Counted from the stretch's first letter, positions 21,370 through 34,348 are shown. The stretch: 64,000 nt of DNA from Humulus lupulus (GCF_963169125.1 NC_084796.1:92302888-92366887); one strand, 5' to 3'. Notes: generated by a model from the letters alone, not told the origin. Translations and numbers: made by a program.

Positions 21370-22429
21370 ACTGCAAGATGTTCATGAAGGATTTTTCGGT
21401 GATCACGCTGGGGGGCAAAGCCTTTCCAAGAAGATCTTAAGGCAAGGGTATTTGTGACCCACCATGAATGGAGATGTGATGGATTACATCAAGAAATGTG
21501 AGAAATGTCAGCGCTTCACCAACATTCCTCGGGCGCCTCCAAAGGAGCTTACTCAAATGACCAGCCCATGGCATTTTGCCGTCTGGGGCATTGACCTTAT
21601 CGGGTCTTTGCCTACAGGGAAATGAGGGGTAAAATATTCCATAGTGGCCATGGACTACTTCACGAAGTGGGTTGAGGATGAGCCGCTCTCCACAATTACC
21701 TCCAAAAAGGCTTTGGACTTCGTCATAAAAAATATCGTTTACCGGTATGGTCTCCCAAGGAAGACAGTGTCCGACAACAGATTACAGTTTGACAGCGAAG
21801 TGTTCATAGACTTTTGTCAATGGTATGGTGTCGTCAAGAGCTTCCCTTCTGTAGCCCATCTGTAGGCCAACGACCAAGTGGAAGCAATGAACAAGACACT
21901 AACCTCCACTCTAAAGAAAAGGCTGGAGCAGGCAAAAGGAGCTTGGCCCGAGGAACTTCCGAGGGCATTGTGGAGCTACCGTGCCACTGCCCGGACCTCC
22001 ATCGGCCATTCTCCCTTCTCGATGGCCTACGAGTACGAGGCTATGCTCCCGGTTGAAGCAGAAATCTCCATGCACTGACAAGATACGTATTATCCAACCA
22101 TGAACCATGTCTTACTTTGGGAGTCCCTGGACCTTGTGGAGGAACTACACGAAGCTTCTCAGCTACGAGTAGCATCCTACCAGCAGAAGGTGGCCAGATA
22201 TTTCAACTCCAAAGCGAAGGATAGAAAATTCAGGGTCGGAGACCTGGTGTTGCGAAGAGTCTTCTTAGCCACCCAAGATCCAGGTGCAGGAGTGTTGGGA
22301 CCCAACTGGGAGGGCCCATACCAGGTCGAGAGCGTTGTATTTCCGATAACATATAAATTAGCTTGACTTAATGGAGAGATGATTCCTCACGCCTGGAATG
22401 TCGATCATCTTCGTCGGTATTACCAATAG
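21370..22429 (+). pseudogene. int: E4 integrase
   Basis: HHCC zinc region (GDHAGGQSLSKKIL, CEKCQRF), catalytic core (WGIDLIGSLP, TVSDNRLQFDS, ANDQVEAMNK) and GPY-type tail ending LRRYYQ at 22429. Stops at about 21457 (TGA for Trp), 21624, 21865, 22078 and 22366 break the frame, but there is little length change, so the region is easy to align with E1 integrase. Confidence 0.85.
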
Positions 22430-23265
22430 TATGAGCAACAAACATTGTTTATTTCTGTAATATCCCATGTAGCCTTCGGGCACATGTAATGGAAACCGTG
22501 TATACAAAAAATGGTAAGAAATTTGTTTGTTTTGCTTGTGTTTAGTTTCCATTATATCCAGTTAATGTTGTGTAAAGAGTTCCCGCTCGCCTGGACAAGT
22601 GACCGCTGACTAGTCTCCAATCACTTGGGGGCATGGAGTTAGGGTAGCACTGCGCCTCGCAAGGAATGGCCTAGGAAATAGGATTCTAATAGTCTAGCCT
22701 AGAAGGTAGCTTATTCTAGGTAGAACTAAGCTTAGTACATAAGAGCTAGATAATCCAAGTAGCGTGACAATAGACTATGGTCATCTCCCGCGGACATCGA
22801 GCTCTAACTAAGTCTTTTGGCCTCGAGATGCGAACGGAAGGTCGAGTACCTATACTTGGCCTCGGGAAATCCGTGATATGGGAAGCTTGGCTAGTCGATG
22901 AGAAAAGCACCCCTAATATCATTGTATCCCATATTTAGAAAAGCCAGTATAATAGACTTAAAAATTTAGGTTACCTCCTAAGGATAGCGCGCACCCGTAG
23001 AGTAATAACCAAATTCTAATATGTGCAATACAAACGGATACCCAGGCAGCCTACGCCTGGGCGTCTCATTAACTTCACCTCCCGAATAGTGCATACTTAG
23101 GGGCGGGTGTTTGCACATGCCAGAACCCCTGAAAGCCCGAATCTTCGGGTTGTATGGGCATGAGGCGACGATTAAAGACCTACAATAAATTTCGCATCAA
23201 AGCTACTTCTAGGACTGCGGGTCTACAAGAGACTAAATGCGAAAACCAAGTATTTGAAACAGCTT
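22430..23265. other. E4 spacer after pol
   Basis: No coding region. It contains the purine tract CACTTGGGGGCAT at 22622-22634, equivalent to the tracts in E1 and E2, and otherwise unremarkable sequence before the tandem repeat. Confidence 0.5.
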
Positions 23266-23700
23266 GAGTTCCTGTTCATGTAACATTCGTGTTACATTGA
23301 ATTTATAGAACCAAGTGTTAAAATGATTTTATTTCTTGTTCTCGTGACATTCATTACGCTGAATTTATAGAACCAAATGTTAAAATGATTTGAGTTCTTT
23401 TTCTCGTGCAATTCATGTCACATTGAATTTATAGAACTAAGTTTTTTTAAAACAAGTGTGATTTCTTGTTCTCGTGACATTCGTGTTACGTTGAATTTAT
23501 AGAACCAAGTTTTATAAAACAGGTATGAGTTCTTGTTCTCGTAACATTAGTGTTATGTTGAACTTATAGAACCAAGACTTTGAGTTTTGTTCTCATGACC
23601 TTTGTGTTACAGTGAATTTATAGAACCAAGAGTTTGTTAACGGTTTGAGTGCTTATTCGCGTGATAATTTTAGTTATGGAGAATTCATTGAACCAAACCA
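23266..23700 (+). repeat. Seven-unit tandem repeat of about 60 bp
   Basis: Seven degenerate units built around TTGTTCTCGTGACATTCGTG and GAATTTATAGAACCAAG. Unit lengths run from about 54 to 69 bases. The array sits between pol and the antisense stop codon, a place where Tat-type elements are known to carry variable tandem repeats. Confidence 0.85.
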
Positions 23701-23830
23701 AATAAAAAACAATGCAAGTCACATAATTCTTAAATGGGTAGATAATTACAAGTATGCTCGGGGCTCGAGAGATTGTTTATCTATACCCCACTAAGTTTAT
23801 GGCACGCAGGCCCGAATACAAAAGTTATAC

Positions 23831-25681
23831 TCAGTCTTCGAGAACCTCTGCCACCAGTTCTATGACCGGATCCACGCTTGGGGATCCACTCACCTGGGTC
23901 ACCTAGGCAGCTGGGGATGCTTCAGCAGCTTGGGAAGCTCAAAGGCACTCATTAAAAAGGAACTTGTACTTCTCGGGATCCCTGGTGAAGTCTAGGTTCA
24001 TGTCCTGATTGTGATACCAGGCTACATAAAAGGCGTCTTTGGTGATAGACTCGATCTCCTACTTAAGCTTCTCCACCTGGCACATGGCAGACCTATTCAT
24101 CTCCATGGCTTGGAGGGTCTTCATCTCGTCTAGCTCAGCCCGATCAATAGCCTCCTTAGCCTGCTCCTGGAGCTGAGAATTCTCCAAGGCCACTCGAGCG
24201 ATCTCAGCCGTAGCTTTCTTGGCCTCCTCCTAAGCTCGTTGCATGCCGTCAACGGCTACCTGATTTTCCCCTTTGGCCTACTGCGAATCCTCGGAGGCTT
24301 TCTGGACAGTCTCCTCAAGCTCCCGAGAGCATTTTCACTCAGCCTCGAGGGCAGCATTGGCTCGGGCAAGTTCTTCCCAAGAACCCTTCATTTTCTCCTT
24401 GAGAGAGGCAATCTTGTCCTGGGATCTCTGGAGCTCATATGATTTCTTCATCATAATGTCTCTCAGACGTTCATAGGCTAAGGCGGACTACAAAACAAAA
24501 AGCAGAGTAAGACAAATGTGTTAGCTCAATAACATATGGATAAGCTGAACCCAAGCGCGGGAGTGATTAACTTACTCGGACAGAAGCGTACCGATATGGG
24601 GCCATGAGAGATGCCTCATTACTATCGCCAAGTTGGGAGAAGCTTTGGGTAGTCAACTCGCACATGGTGGAGCTAACCCCCTAAAGGAGCTCGGCGACGA
24701 GAGGGGCAACTATGTATCCTAACTTAGTGGAGAACAAGGTCTCCAGCTCAGCCCGGTCGATTGGGGGGACCAGGGGCCTCTCTTGGGGTGGCTTGAGCTG
24801 CCGGAGGACCTCGGCTGTCTCGTGCTAAGCTTTGTTACCTTCTTCCAGCCTATATTCAAAGTGTTAAAGCATCCTCTTATACTGCTCCAACAAGTCCTCC
24901 TCATACATTTCAGAATATATGAAGAGACAGACTTGGGGTGGCACCGCCTCTTGCTCCGAATTGTGAGTCGACCCTTGGACCAGTTCTGATACCCCCTCCG
25001 GTCGTATCTCTTGTACTTCCCCCGACATTGCATCTTATGTCGCCTCATCTATCTCGGGCAAGGAAGGGATCTCCATCACCGGGGGCAGATCAACTGCAAG
25101 GGGCTCTGCGGTGGGAACGGAATCTCTCTGCCTCTTGGCCGGAGGAGAGGGATCGACATGCTCCCGAGGACATGATGATCCCTCTCTTGCTGAAGAGCTA
25201 GGGGGCGCTACAAACCATAGGGAAAATCGAGTAATGTCTGATGATCCCATGTGAGCTGCAGGAACAAGGCAAACGGTTAGCATACATGCTACACAAGGAT
25301 GATACAATAAAATAATCTACTCGGAGGCTCACCGTGAATTGAGCCTTGGTGCAAAAAGATAGGGTGTACTATCCTATTCCTTGCATCGTAACTAATATTG
25401 GGGCCATATTGGAAAAACCAACTCGAGGTCAAGGATGTCACTCGGTCTAAGGGTACGAACCCACAGGAGGTAGTTTTCCTCCTAGGGTGGGGGAGGTTAA
25501 CATCTAAGATATCTAGGTAGTCTTGGATTTCTTCCCTAGTCCAATGCCGATGTGAGATTTGACCACAATGGAGGAGTGCTAGGGAATCCCAAACATGCCC
25601 ATGACTTATCCTATCACCTACTCGGGAAGCAGACGCCAGGACGAGAGGCGAGTTACTTGAGTCCAGGTGGGAAGCTTCCAT
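23831..25681 (-). pseudogene. E4 antisense gene, coiled-coil part
   Basis: Minus-strand counterpart of the E1/E2 antisense gene. Its last exon (about 24480-23831) reads a Lys/Glu/Ala-rich coiled coil, then a YVAWYHNQDMNLDF motif at the position of CFYEFWKHNREANF in E1, and ends VAEVLED at 23831. Upstream pieces (25307-24600 and 25681-25289) are open but in different frames and contain several stops. The 5' exon with the Transposase_28-like block is missing at the Athila border. The sequence is strongly diverged from E1, so this gene evolves faster than integrase. Confidence 0.65.
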
Positions 25682-25732
25682 CCCTACCTGAGGCTCTTCC
25701 TCGAGCTCCTGGTCTTCTTGGGTTGATAACTT

Positions 25733-27094
25733 TCTTTTAGGGTCATTTTAGAAGGTGTTTTTGTGGTAATCTTGAGTTTTTATGTGTGTTTTGTGCAAGA
25801 TTACTCTTTTGTTTGTCTTTGTTGTAGGTTGGTGCGATGAATCACGTGAAAAATGCAACAAAAAAAAAGTGAAAATGGTAAGAAAACGAGGCTCTTGGCG
25901 GCTATTGGATTAAAAATGATGCTTAAAGGATAGTTTTTGAGGAAGACATGAGTTGAAAGAAGAAATATGAGAAAAAATGGAGTTAGAGTCGCAACTTGGG
26001 CTTATGAGTCACGAGTCAAGCTGAAGTCAGAGGCGCATAGCTTGGTGGATGGAATTAATGTCGCGTCTTAAGTGGGAAGCAGAGGCTTAGCTAAGGGGAA
26101 ACTCAGACACGGACCGTGACTTGAGATTCTTGAGTCGCGACGCTTGAAGCCATTACACGAAAGAGAAGGGCTCCAAAACAGACACGGGCCGCGACCCAGA
26201 GAAGGCCAAGTCGCCGCCCGCACACAAAAAAACACAGTCTCTTTTAATTTTTTTACTATAAATTTGTATTTACGGTTTAATTAAGTCATTAGGTCAATTT
26301 TTAATTACATTTTTAGAGACTAATTTTGTTTCTTAGGCTAGTAATTCTGCAGTTTTATATTTTTCTTTCTTCTTTAAGTTTATGAATCTTATGTTCTTTA
26401 ATTATTATTTAATTAATTTAATCATGTCTGATATGAACTAAATAACTTTTATCTAGGGTTTAATGTAGTCACATGGATTTCTATCTAATTGAATTATGAT
26501 GTTCTATTGATTTTTCTTCTCTATTCTAATCTATATAATGTGTGTTTAATGCTAGTAAATACTTGATCACTATTTGCTTGATTTAATGATTTTGATTCAA
26601 AATTCGAAAGTTGAGCATTGAATATGCTATCATTATATAGACATAGGTTGAATATATTGGACGAAAGTACCTGTATGGCTTGTGTAGTAATTAGGTTTCC
26701 ATGCTTAATGCCTTTTATATGTTTAAGTTTATCACAAAGATGTAGAAAACCTGCATATAGGCTGAGATCTTATACCTTGAAAAAGAATAGAAATCGATTT
26801 ATGTTAACTTGCTATTGGAAGAGGAAGAAAGAAATCTAGAATTGATTAATAAAATTAGTAGGATGAAAAGTTGATGAAATTAACACCCTAGATCTTTTTC
26901 ATAGTGATTTAATTCTTTTATTTAGTTGTTTTTGTTTAAAGTTATTCAAAAATCAAATTCTTAGTTGCCAGATAGAAATTTAAAGAGCAGTTAATGGTAC
27001 TTGGAAGATAGTCTTCGAGGGAACGATACTTTACTTAGCATATATTACATGAATCGATTGCGTGCACTTGCTTATATACATGTTTTCACGATCA
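25733..27094 (+). repeat. Athila 5' LTR (copy 2)
   Basis: About 1.36 kb, homologous to 16353-17782, ending TTCACGATCA six bases before the primer site. The first bases read TCTTTTAGGG where copy 1 has TGTTTTAGGG, so the canonical TG is mutated or the border is slightly different. Confidence 0.75.
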
Positions 27095-27100
27095 AGTTTT

Positions 27101-27119
27101 TGGCGCCATTGTCGAGGAC
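27101..27119 (+). other. Athila primer-binding site
   Basis: TGGCGCCATTGTCGAGGAC differs at few positions from the TGGCGCCGTTGCCGGGGAC form usual in Athila elements. Confidence 0.8.
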
Positions 27120-27242
27120 TTTAATTTCCAGATCATAGTTAATTGTTATTTGTTCAAATTTGGTATTTTATTTTTTTTTTATTTTTATTGTTTAACATTT
27201 ATTTGGATCAAGGCTATATTGTGCTTCAGGAATTGTTGGTAT

Positions 27243-28730
27243 ATGCGAGGAAGTAAACAAAAGGAAATTATACCAATAGATCTTGAAATTGAGAGAACAT
27301 GTAGAAAGAATCGAAAGATAAAGAAAATGATGGACTTTAACATGGTTGAGAACGCAAATAACGTTGTCAACAATAATGCAAATATGGGTAATGTAGCTGA
27401 AGCTGATCCACCATTAAGGAATTATGTGCTCCCTACTGTTACGGGGATACATTCAAGCATTCATCCTCCAATTGTTGAGGCAAATAATTTTGAGAAAAAA
27501 ACCTCAATTATTCAGATGGTTCAAAACTGTGTACAATTTGGAGGGACACCAAATGAGGATCCAATTCTACATATCACAAACTTTTTGGAGTTATGTGCGA
27601 CATTTAAAATGAATGGGGTGAGTAACGATGTTGTACGATTGAGACTATTCCCATTTTCACTAAGGGACAGAGCTAAGAGTTGGTTGAATTCTTTACAAGC
27701 CAATTCTATACTTACTTGGGAAGATTTGGCTCAGAAGTTTCTTGGTAAATATTTTCCTCCTGCTAAGTTAGCCAGAATTAGAGGAGAGATTAACAACTTC
27801 CATCAACTGGATGGGGAGTCTTTGTATGATGCATGGGAATGATTTAAGGAATTGCAAAGGATATGCCCACATCATGGAATAGAGAAGTGGCTGTTAGTGC
27901 ATACTTTTTATAATAGTTTGGAGGGAAATACAAGAACAATTATAGATGTAGCATCGAGAGGAGCATTTATGAGAAAAATAGTGCTAATGAAGCATATGAA
28001 CTTTTGGAAGAGATGGATATGAATAATTATAATTGGCCTACTGAGCGAGAGAATAAGAAAGTAGCGGGAGTATTAGAAGTTGATCCAATTGCGCTATTGA
28101 CCGCTCAAGTAGCATCATTAACCAAACAATAGCAGCAAACTAATCTCTCCGCGCAAGCAATGCAAGTGCAGAATGTCATGAGTTGTGAGATTTTTGGAGG
28201 ACCTCATTCTTATGAACAATGCCCGAGCACAACTAGTTGCTCACAGATGTAAACAATATGCCCTTGGAATAGGCACAAGTTATAGGTAATTTTTCAAGAC
28301 CTGCACCCAACACTTACTCAAATTCTTATACACATTCCTGGAAAAATCATCCTAATCTGTCTTAGAAAAATAATCAAGGGTGACAACCACAATATTCGCA
28401 GTACCCACCTCAACAAGCCCCTCATCAACCAACTTATGGATTGCATGCTAGACCCTATTATGATCCAAACCCACGCCCATCTCATCCACCACCTCCTCAA
28501 ATGAACCCACCAATAATTCAGCCAAATCAATTAAATCGATTCATGACAAAGACAAGGTCTTCAATTAGAAGTTTAGAGAAACAAATTGGTCAATTGGCTC
28601 ATATGTTTTCTAGCAGACAGCAAGGGAATTTGCCTGGTTCCACAGAGGTAAATCCTAAAGAGTAGTGTAATGCGATATCATTGAGGAGTGGGACTAAGTA
28701 TGATGGACCTACAGTGGATGACAAGGGGAA
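27243..28730 (+). pseudogene. gag: Athila gag, 5' part
   Basis: Start at 27243 (MRGSKQKE) because the Arg/Lys-rich head that Athila gag shows begins here. The gag core is clear: [85 protein letters not shown] at 27840 (Arg in the family) stops the frame; a one-base shift lies near 27970. A Pro-rich segment (28441-28665) and the LRSGTKYDGP block follow, then E3 interrupts at 28730. The protein would form the particle. Confidence 0.82.
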
Positions 28731-29242
28731 TGTAATGGCCCAACTATTTCTAAGACCTTGGACCATTAAAACTATTAGACATAGCTACTATTTTGGGAAA
28801 GATACATAAGAAATAATATAACTTTATTAAAACTCAAAATATTGTATCAAATACATAATAACAGAAAATATGGCATGGGTACCCATTGTTTTAAAAAAAA
28901 ACATAAAACATAACTTTAATTCAATTGTTAAAAACTAAATGCGGAACTACAAAAGAGACATAATTAAAAAGACTAAAATAAACGTCATCCTCGATCGACA
29001 CGCAGTCCACTCATTCCATTCATCCTCAACACACAAGCCAAGCTACCAAGAATCATTCCGCCTTCCATATTCATTTTCCTGCATCACACTAAAAATAAAG
29101 AAATGAGCCTAATGCCCAGCAAGGAAAATCTACTAAGAACATACATCATAAATCATAAGACTATAATATAAACATACACTATAAAACATATGGCTATACA
29201 AAAAAAAAACATATATCATAATGGCCATCATTCTTCTTGGGG

Positions 29243-31136
29243 TGTAATGACCCACTAATCTAGACTATTTGGACCATTAACGAAACTATACATAAAACTT
29301 ACATTTTTACGAAAATACCATAATTTATTGAATAACTTGCAAAATAAGAGTTATTTACAAAGTAAGTACCAAAACGGATATGGGATCCCATTGTCTTTAA
29401 AACAAAAACATAATTTAAAATAATAAGACATTACATAATTAGTGCGGAAAATACATATAAAAAGACATAAAACTGAAACTACATCCTCGAATCGATTAAC
29501 GCTCGGCCCCTTGCCTCCATTCATCATCGATACACATCCTCCAAGCGTCACGAATCTTTCCACCTCTAAAGCTTATTTTCCTGCACATAAACAGAAAGGA
29601 GTGAGCCTAATGCCCAGCAAGGAAAATCTAACACAAAGTCATATACATAATTTCATAAGAAAACATAAAGACTAAACATAACACATATAACATACACTTA
29701 TTATAATGGCCATTATTACTTGGGGTCCCATAGACTAAACAAGCATATGCCCATGGGATTAGTGGGGTCCTACTAGCTAAGTAGGTCATATGCCCATAAC
29801 CCATTTGGGGTCTTGTTAGTCATATGGGTCATATGCCCAAGCCTACAAACATACACATATACATATCATAACACTTTTAATAACATAAAACATATAGATA
29901 ACATAAGCACATAACATATTGATTCTAGCCTATTTTCCTTACCAAAGTTACCGGGATTATGGACTGAGTTGGGACTTTTTGGAACACTCCTAAAACCATA
30001 AGAAAGAGTGAGTCTAAAGAAAGGAGATGAAATGAAAGAGATGGAAAGACTAAACCATAAAACATACTTACCGACTTATATGCTTAAGAGCTTGGATTCC
30101 CTAACCAAAATAAGAATGAGGTTAGGGGACTGAGTAGAAGGTTTTGAGAAAGGAAATAACATGAAATAAATGAAATAGAGTTTTGGTTTTACCTCAAGAC
30201 TTGCAAGATCAATCTAACCTCCACCGAAATACTATAGAACTCACTTCCCAAAGTGTTTGATAAGCTTATGATGTTTAAGCTTATAGTTTTTCCCAAACCA
30301 AGTGTTTACACTCTCACACTCACTTAACACTAGCAGCTTCTGAACTTAGAGCAAATGGTGAATAATGGCTGGGTACTAGGTTCTATTTATAGAGTTTGGG
30401 AATGAAAATATCTTGATTTTACTTGAATAAAAATAATGGCTTTTTAGGTGAAAATCATTTGAATAATCGTTCAGCAGAGGCTGAAGACTCGTTTAAAAGA
30501 TGCTGGACTGTTGAAGGAGTTTGAATGGATGAAAGGAAATGAATTCAAAAACATTTGAAAACATACTGGAGGAGGCGATATATCGCCCCCTATAGGCGAT
30601 ATATCGCCTGGACCTTTGTTCCCGAGGCGACCGTGCATCGACTCGTGTTTTCCGTATCTACGTGCTGCGATATATCGCCCCCCATAGCTGCGATATATCG
30701 GCATACGCTGAATATTTAAACACGAATTTACACATTTTTAGCTAAGTTTGAATGGAGTAAACAGCCTTGACTAAGCCCTCAACGTACTCAAGGCTACTGA
30801 CTGACCCTATAACATTCAAACTTTACCCTTATTTAATTTAATCCTCAAAAATACTTAATCCTTAATTACCATTCATAACATGTGCTTAAAATCCTATTGG
30901 TTGATATCTAAACCTTATAATATAACAAATACTATCCTTAATATCAGTCATATAATCAAACCTTAGGTTATACTTAATATTCTTAAACTATAGGTTAAAC
31001 ATAGAAAATCTATAAGTACTACTATGAGTGTCCAAATAACTCCCGGTCTGAACCAAAAATCCATAGTAACAAAGATAACACTAAACATACTATAATACTA
31101 CTAACAATTAGCTAAGTAAAGTTCTTGGACTCTACA
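29243..31136 (-). repeat. Nested solo LTR of a related chromovirus
   Basis: TGTAATGACCC...GGACTCTACA, 1894 bases, flanked by a perfect five-base duplication TGGGG (29238-29242 and 31137-31141). No internal region is present, so unequal recombination between its two LTRs has removed it. It shares words with the E3 LTR (CTAATGCCCAGCAAGGAAAATC region, split here) but is a different family member. Confidence 0.88.
30575..30701. repeat. Four copies of the palindrome GCGATATATCGC
   Basis: Perfect 12-base palindromes at 30575-30586, 30596-30607 and 30667-30678, and one with a final G at 30690-30701, all within 127 bases of the solo LTR. The E3 LTRs lack them. Confidence 0.85.
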
Positions 31137-32741
31137 TGGGGCTTGCTAGCTAGGCAAATCATATGCCCATAGATTTACGGGGCTTTTTATCTAAACAAAT
31201 CATATAAATTTATGGGGCTTGTTATCTAAACAAATCATATGCCCAAGGAATATATTCTTAGGACTTGTTATCTGAACAAGTTATATGCTTGTTATCTAAA
31301 CAAATCATATACCCAAGAACTAAAAACATATCATACATATACATATCATAGCATAAACATATCATAACATAACATATCATAACATAAACATAACATATAA
31401 GCACATAAAATCTATCATATTTTCCTTACCAAAAGTGAGGATATTTGAGAACAAGAACGGGATTAGAAAACTCCTATAAACCAAGAGTAGAAAAAGGTGA
31501 GAATCTCTAAGAATAGAGATGAATATGAAAACTAAACCATCAAGAAGAAACTTACCAAGAAGGACCTTAAGTTTCCAGAACTTAAATACCTAATCAAGAA
31601 TCATAAACAAGAGTTAGGATCTGAATAAAAGAAACTAAAGAAAACTAAAGGATTATAAATAACTGAACTTAAGGAATAGGAATACCTTGGTTGATCTTAT
31701 AAATTGATCTAAACCTCAACACCGAAATCACACTATATCTCACTTCCCAAGTGTTTAGAAAGCTTAGAATGATAAAGCTTTTATCCCAAACCCAAGTGTA
31801 TCTCTCTATACTAACACTAGCACCTTGGAGGCTCTGATCAAGTACTTGAAGAATGAAGAAAATGGCTGAGCACTAGGTCCTATTTATAGATTTTGAGGAG
31901 TGAAACTATCCTATTAAAACAATACTTAAATCCTTAAATAAACATGATTATGAAAAGTGTCATGCTCTTAGTGGTTCTGGAAGATTCTAGAGTTTTTAGG
32001 ACTTTCTTTTATTTAAAAAAATGCTTAATTTCATTCTAACTATAATCCAAATTTAAAATTAAATAAAATAGAATCCTAACTTCTAACTTCCTAAATCTCA
32101 TAACTCTAAACTCACCTGTAGTAAAATCAACATAACTAGAACTATAGCATTCCAATTTAGACTATCTTTATACCGTTAGAAACCTAATTCAATTATCTAC
32201 AACTTTCTAGAAATACTATTTTTCGAAATACATAATATAACTGGGTCAAAAATAGGTCGGAAGTTACAATACCCTAAAGTTACAGAAAATCTATTTAATT
32301 ATCTAAATAACAACCTAATCCACAAATATCTTAACTAACCATAAAATAACAAACTCTAATTCCTTAGGCTGATTTCAAATTTACTAAGCCCAAAATCTTA
32401 TTGGGCTTTTGGGCTTTTTGTAGGCTCGATCCATGACACTTTTTAATAATATCATAATTAATTTATTCTTATGCAATCACCCCATTTTCCACAAACAAGA
32501 CTACTAATATCATAAACCTGTACTATACTATAATAATCATAACTACTAAAAAAATTAAACCTTATGTTATAATTAATAATCTTAAACTATAGATTAAACT
32601 TATAAAATCCATAATTGTTGCTATGAGTTTCCAACCAAGTCTCAACTTGAACCAAAATCCACAAAATCTAACATACTACAACTAATACTAACTACTACTA
32701 CTACTATCTAACTAGTTAAGTAAATATTCAGGGACTCTACA

Positions 32742-32760
32742 ATTCTGCCCCACTAAAAAG
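32742..32760 (-). other. E3 polypurine tract
   Basis: On the minus strand CTTTTTAGTGGGGCAGAAT directly precedes the LTR start TGTAGAGTCCC. The upstream TTTCGAGGACGAAATT words are typical of the end of Tekay-type elements. Confidence 0.75.
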
Positions 32761-32777
32761 AATTTCGTCCTCGAAAT

Positions 32778-34348
32778 TTACTTACCAAAAAATTTCGGAT
32801 ACTGTGCTATCATGTCCTCCTCCAACTCCCATGTTGCCTCTCGTTTAGAACTATTACTCCATAGGACCTTGACTATCGGAATACTCTTAGACGATAATTC
32901 CTTCGTCCCTCTATCCAAGATGCTAACCGATCGTTCCTCATAACTCAAGTCTTTCTTAAGTGCTATCGTATCATACTTGAGGACGTGAGATGGGTCTCAC
33001 ACGTATCTACGCAGCATCGAGATGTGGAACACATTATGGCTATCTGCTAGAACTGGCGGTAGGGCTAATCTATATGCAACTGCTCCCACTTTGTCCAATA
33101 TCTCAAAAGGTCCTATAAACCAGGGACTAAGCTTTCCTTTCTTCCCGAACTACTTCACACCTTTCATATGAGATATCTTTAGGAAGACTTGATCTCCAAC
33201 TTTGAATTCCACATCACGCCGCTTGGTATCCGCATATCTTTTCGGATGGCTCTGAGCAGTGAGCATACGCTTTCTAATCAGTGCTACTGCATCCTGAGCT
33301 TCTCTAATAGCTTCGGGACCAAGAAGCTGCCTTTCTCCTACCTCGCCCCAATGTAATGGCGATCGACATCTCCTTCCATAAAGCAACTCATAGGGTGTCA
33401 TCCCGATCGTTCACTGGTAGCTATTGTTGTAGGAGAATTCTATCAACGACAAATACTTACTCCATGATCCTCTGAAATCAAGTACACAAGCGCGCAAAAT
33501 ATCTTCTAAAATCTGTATGGTACGCTCGGACCGACCATCGGTCTGTGGATGAAATGTTGTACTAAGACTTAACTTGGTACCCATAGCTTGTTGCAAGCTT
33601 CCCCAAAATCTCGATGTAAACACTGATCCCCTATCGAACACTATAGTCTTAGGGATACCATGCAGTCGTACTATCTCCTGAACATAAATGTATGTGTACT
33701 GATTTGCTATGTATGTAGTCTTGACAGGCAGGAAATGAGCTGACTTGGTTAGTCTATCTATTACTACCCAAGGCGAGTCGTGATGCTTACTTGTTCGTGG
33801 TAGTCCTGTCACAAAATCCATAGATGTGTCGTCCCATTTCCATTGTGGAATACTAAGTGGTTGCAATAAGCCTGCAGGCCACTGATGTTCTGATGTCACT
33901 TTCTGGCATACTAAGCATTTAGACACATACTCCGCTTCATCTTTCTTCATTCCTGGTCACCAATATAATGCTTTAAGGTCGTGAGTCATCTTGGTCGATC
34001 CTGGGTGAACTGAATATGGGGTATTGTGTGCTTCTTCTAAGATCTTCATCTCAATCCCTTGATCATTCGGCACGCATACCCGATCCTTATATCTCAATAA
34101 CTCCTGTCCTGATATCAAGAAATCTGTGGCCTTGCCTTCTTTAACTGCATCTGTATGTGCTACTAATGTGTCATCATGCCCTTGCCCAATCCGTATATCT
34201 TCTAACAGACTTGACTGAATGGAAAAGTTAGCCAATTTACCAATGACTAATTCTATTCTTCCATTGATCAGCTCCTGCTGCAGTGGCTTTTCTATTCCAG
34301 CTAACGCTGCTAAACTTCCATAGCTCTTCCTACTCAACGCATCAACAA
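32778..34348 (-). pseudogene. int: E3 integrase with chromodomain-like C-terminus
   Basis: Integrase core on the minus strand: zinc region (VHPGSTKMTHDLKALYW, CLVCQ), WDDTSMDFVTGLP, a VFDRGSVFTSRFW segment and HPQTDGRSERTIQ supply the D, D and E positions; MTPYELLYGRRCRSPLHW follows. The tail reads [10 protein letters not shown] (GPF motif) and ends KREATWELEEDMIAQYPKFF at 32778, the chromodomain-type ending known in Tekay chromoviruses, where it is thought to target insertion to histone marks. TGA/TAG stops near 33149, 33410 and 33955 break one otherwise continuous frame. Confidence 0.82.

Larger units (their letters stand above)
17783..25732 (+). mobile_element. E4: degenerate Tat-like element lacking RT and LTRs
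   Basis: Plus-strand remnants of gag, protease, RNase H and integrase, then a tandem-repeat spacer and a minus-strand antisense gene. Integrase and RNase H are of the E1 type but divergent. The 5' LTR and gag start are missing at the Athila LTR border (17782), and the 3' end is cut by the Athila element at about 25733. The palm of RT has been deleted (junction 20341-20517). Confidence 0.8.
28731..32741 (-). repeat. E3 3' LTR, interrupted by a solo LTR
   Basis: Matches 38043-40112 after removing 29243-31136 and one copy of TGGGG. The remaining length is about 2112 bases against 2070 in the partner; both small indels and substitutions are frequent, so E3 is old. Confidence 0.88.

Noticed and set aside
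23266..23700. Regularly spaced repeats that could be taken for a CRISPR array
   Set aside because: Units are degenerate, variable in length, without unique spacers, and sit in a plant retrotransposon.
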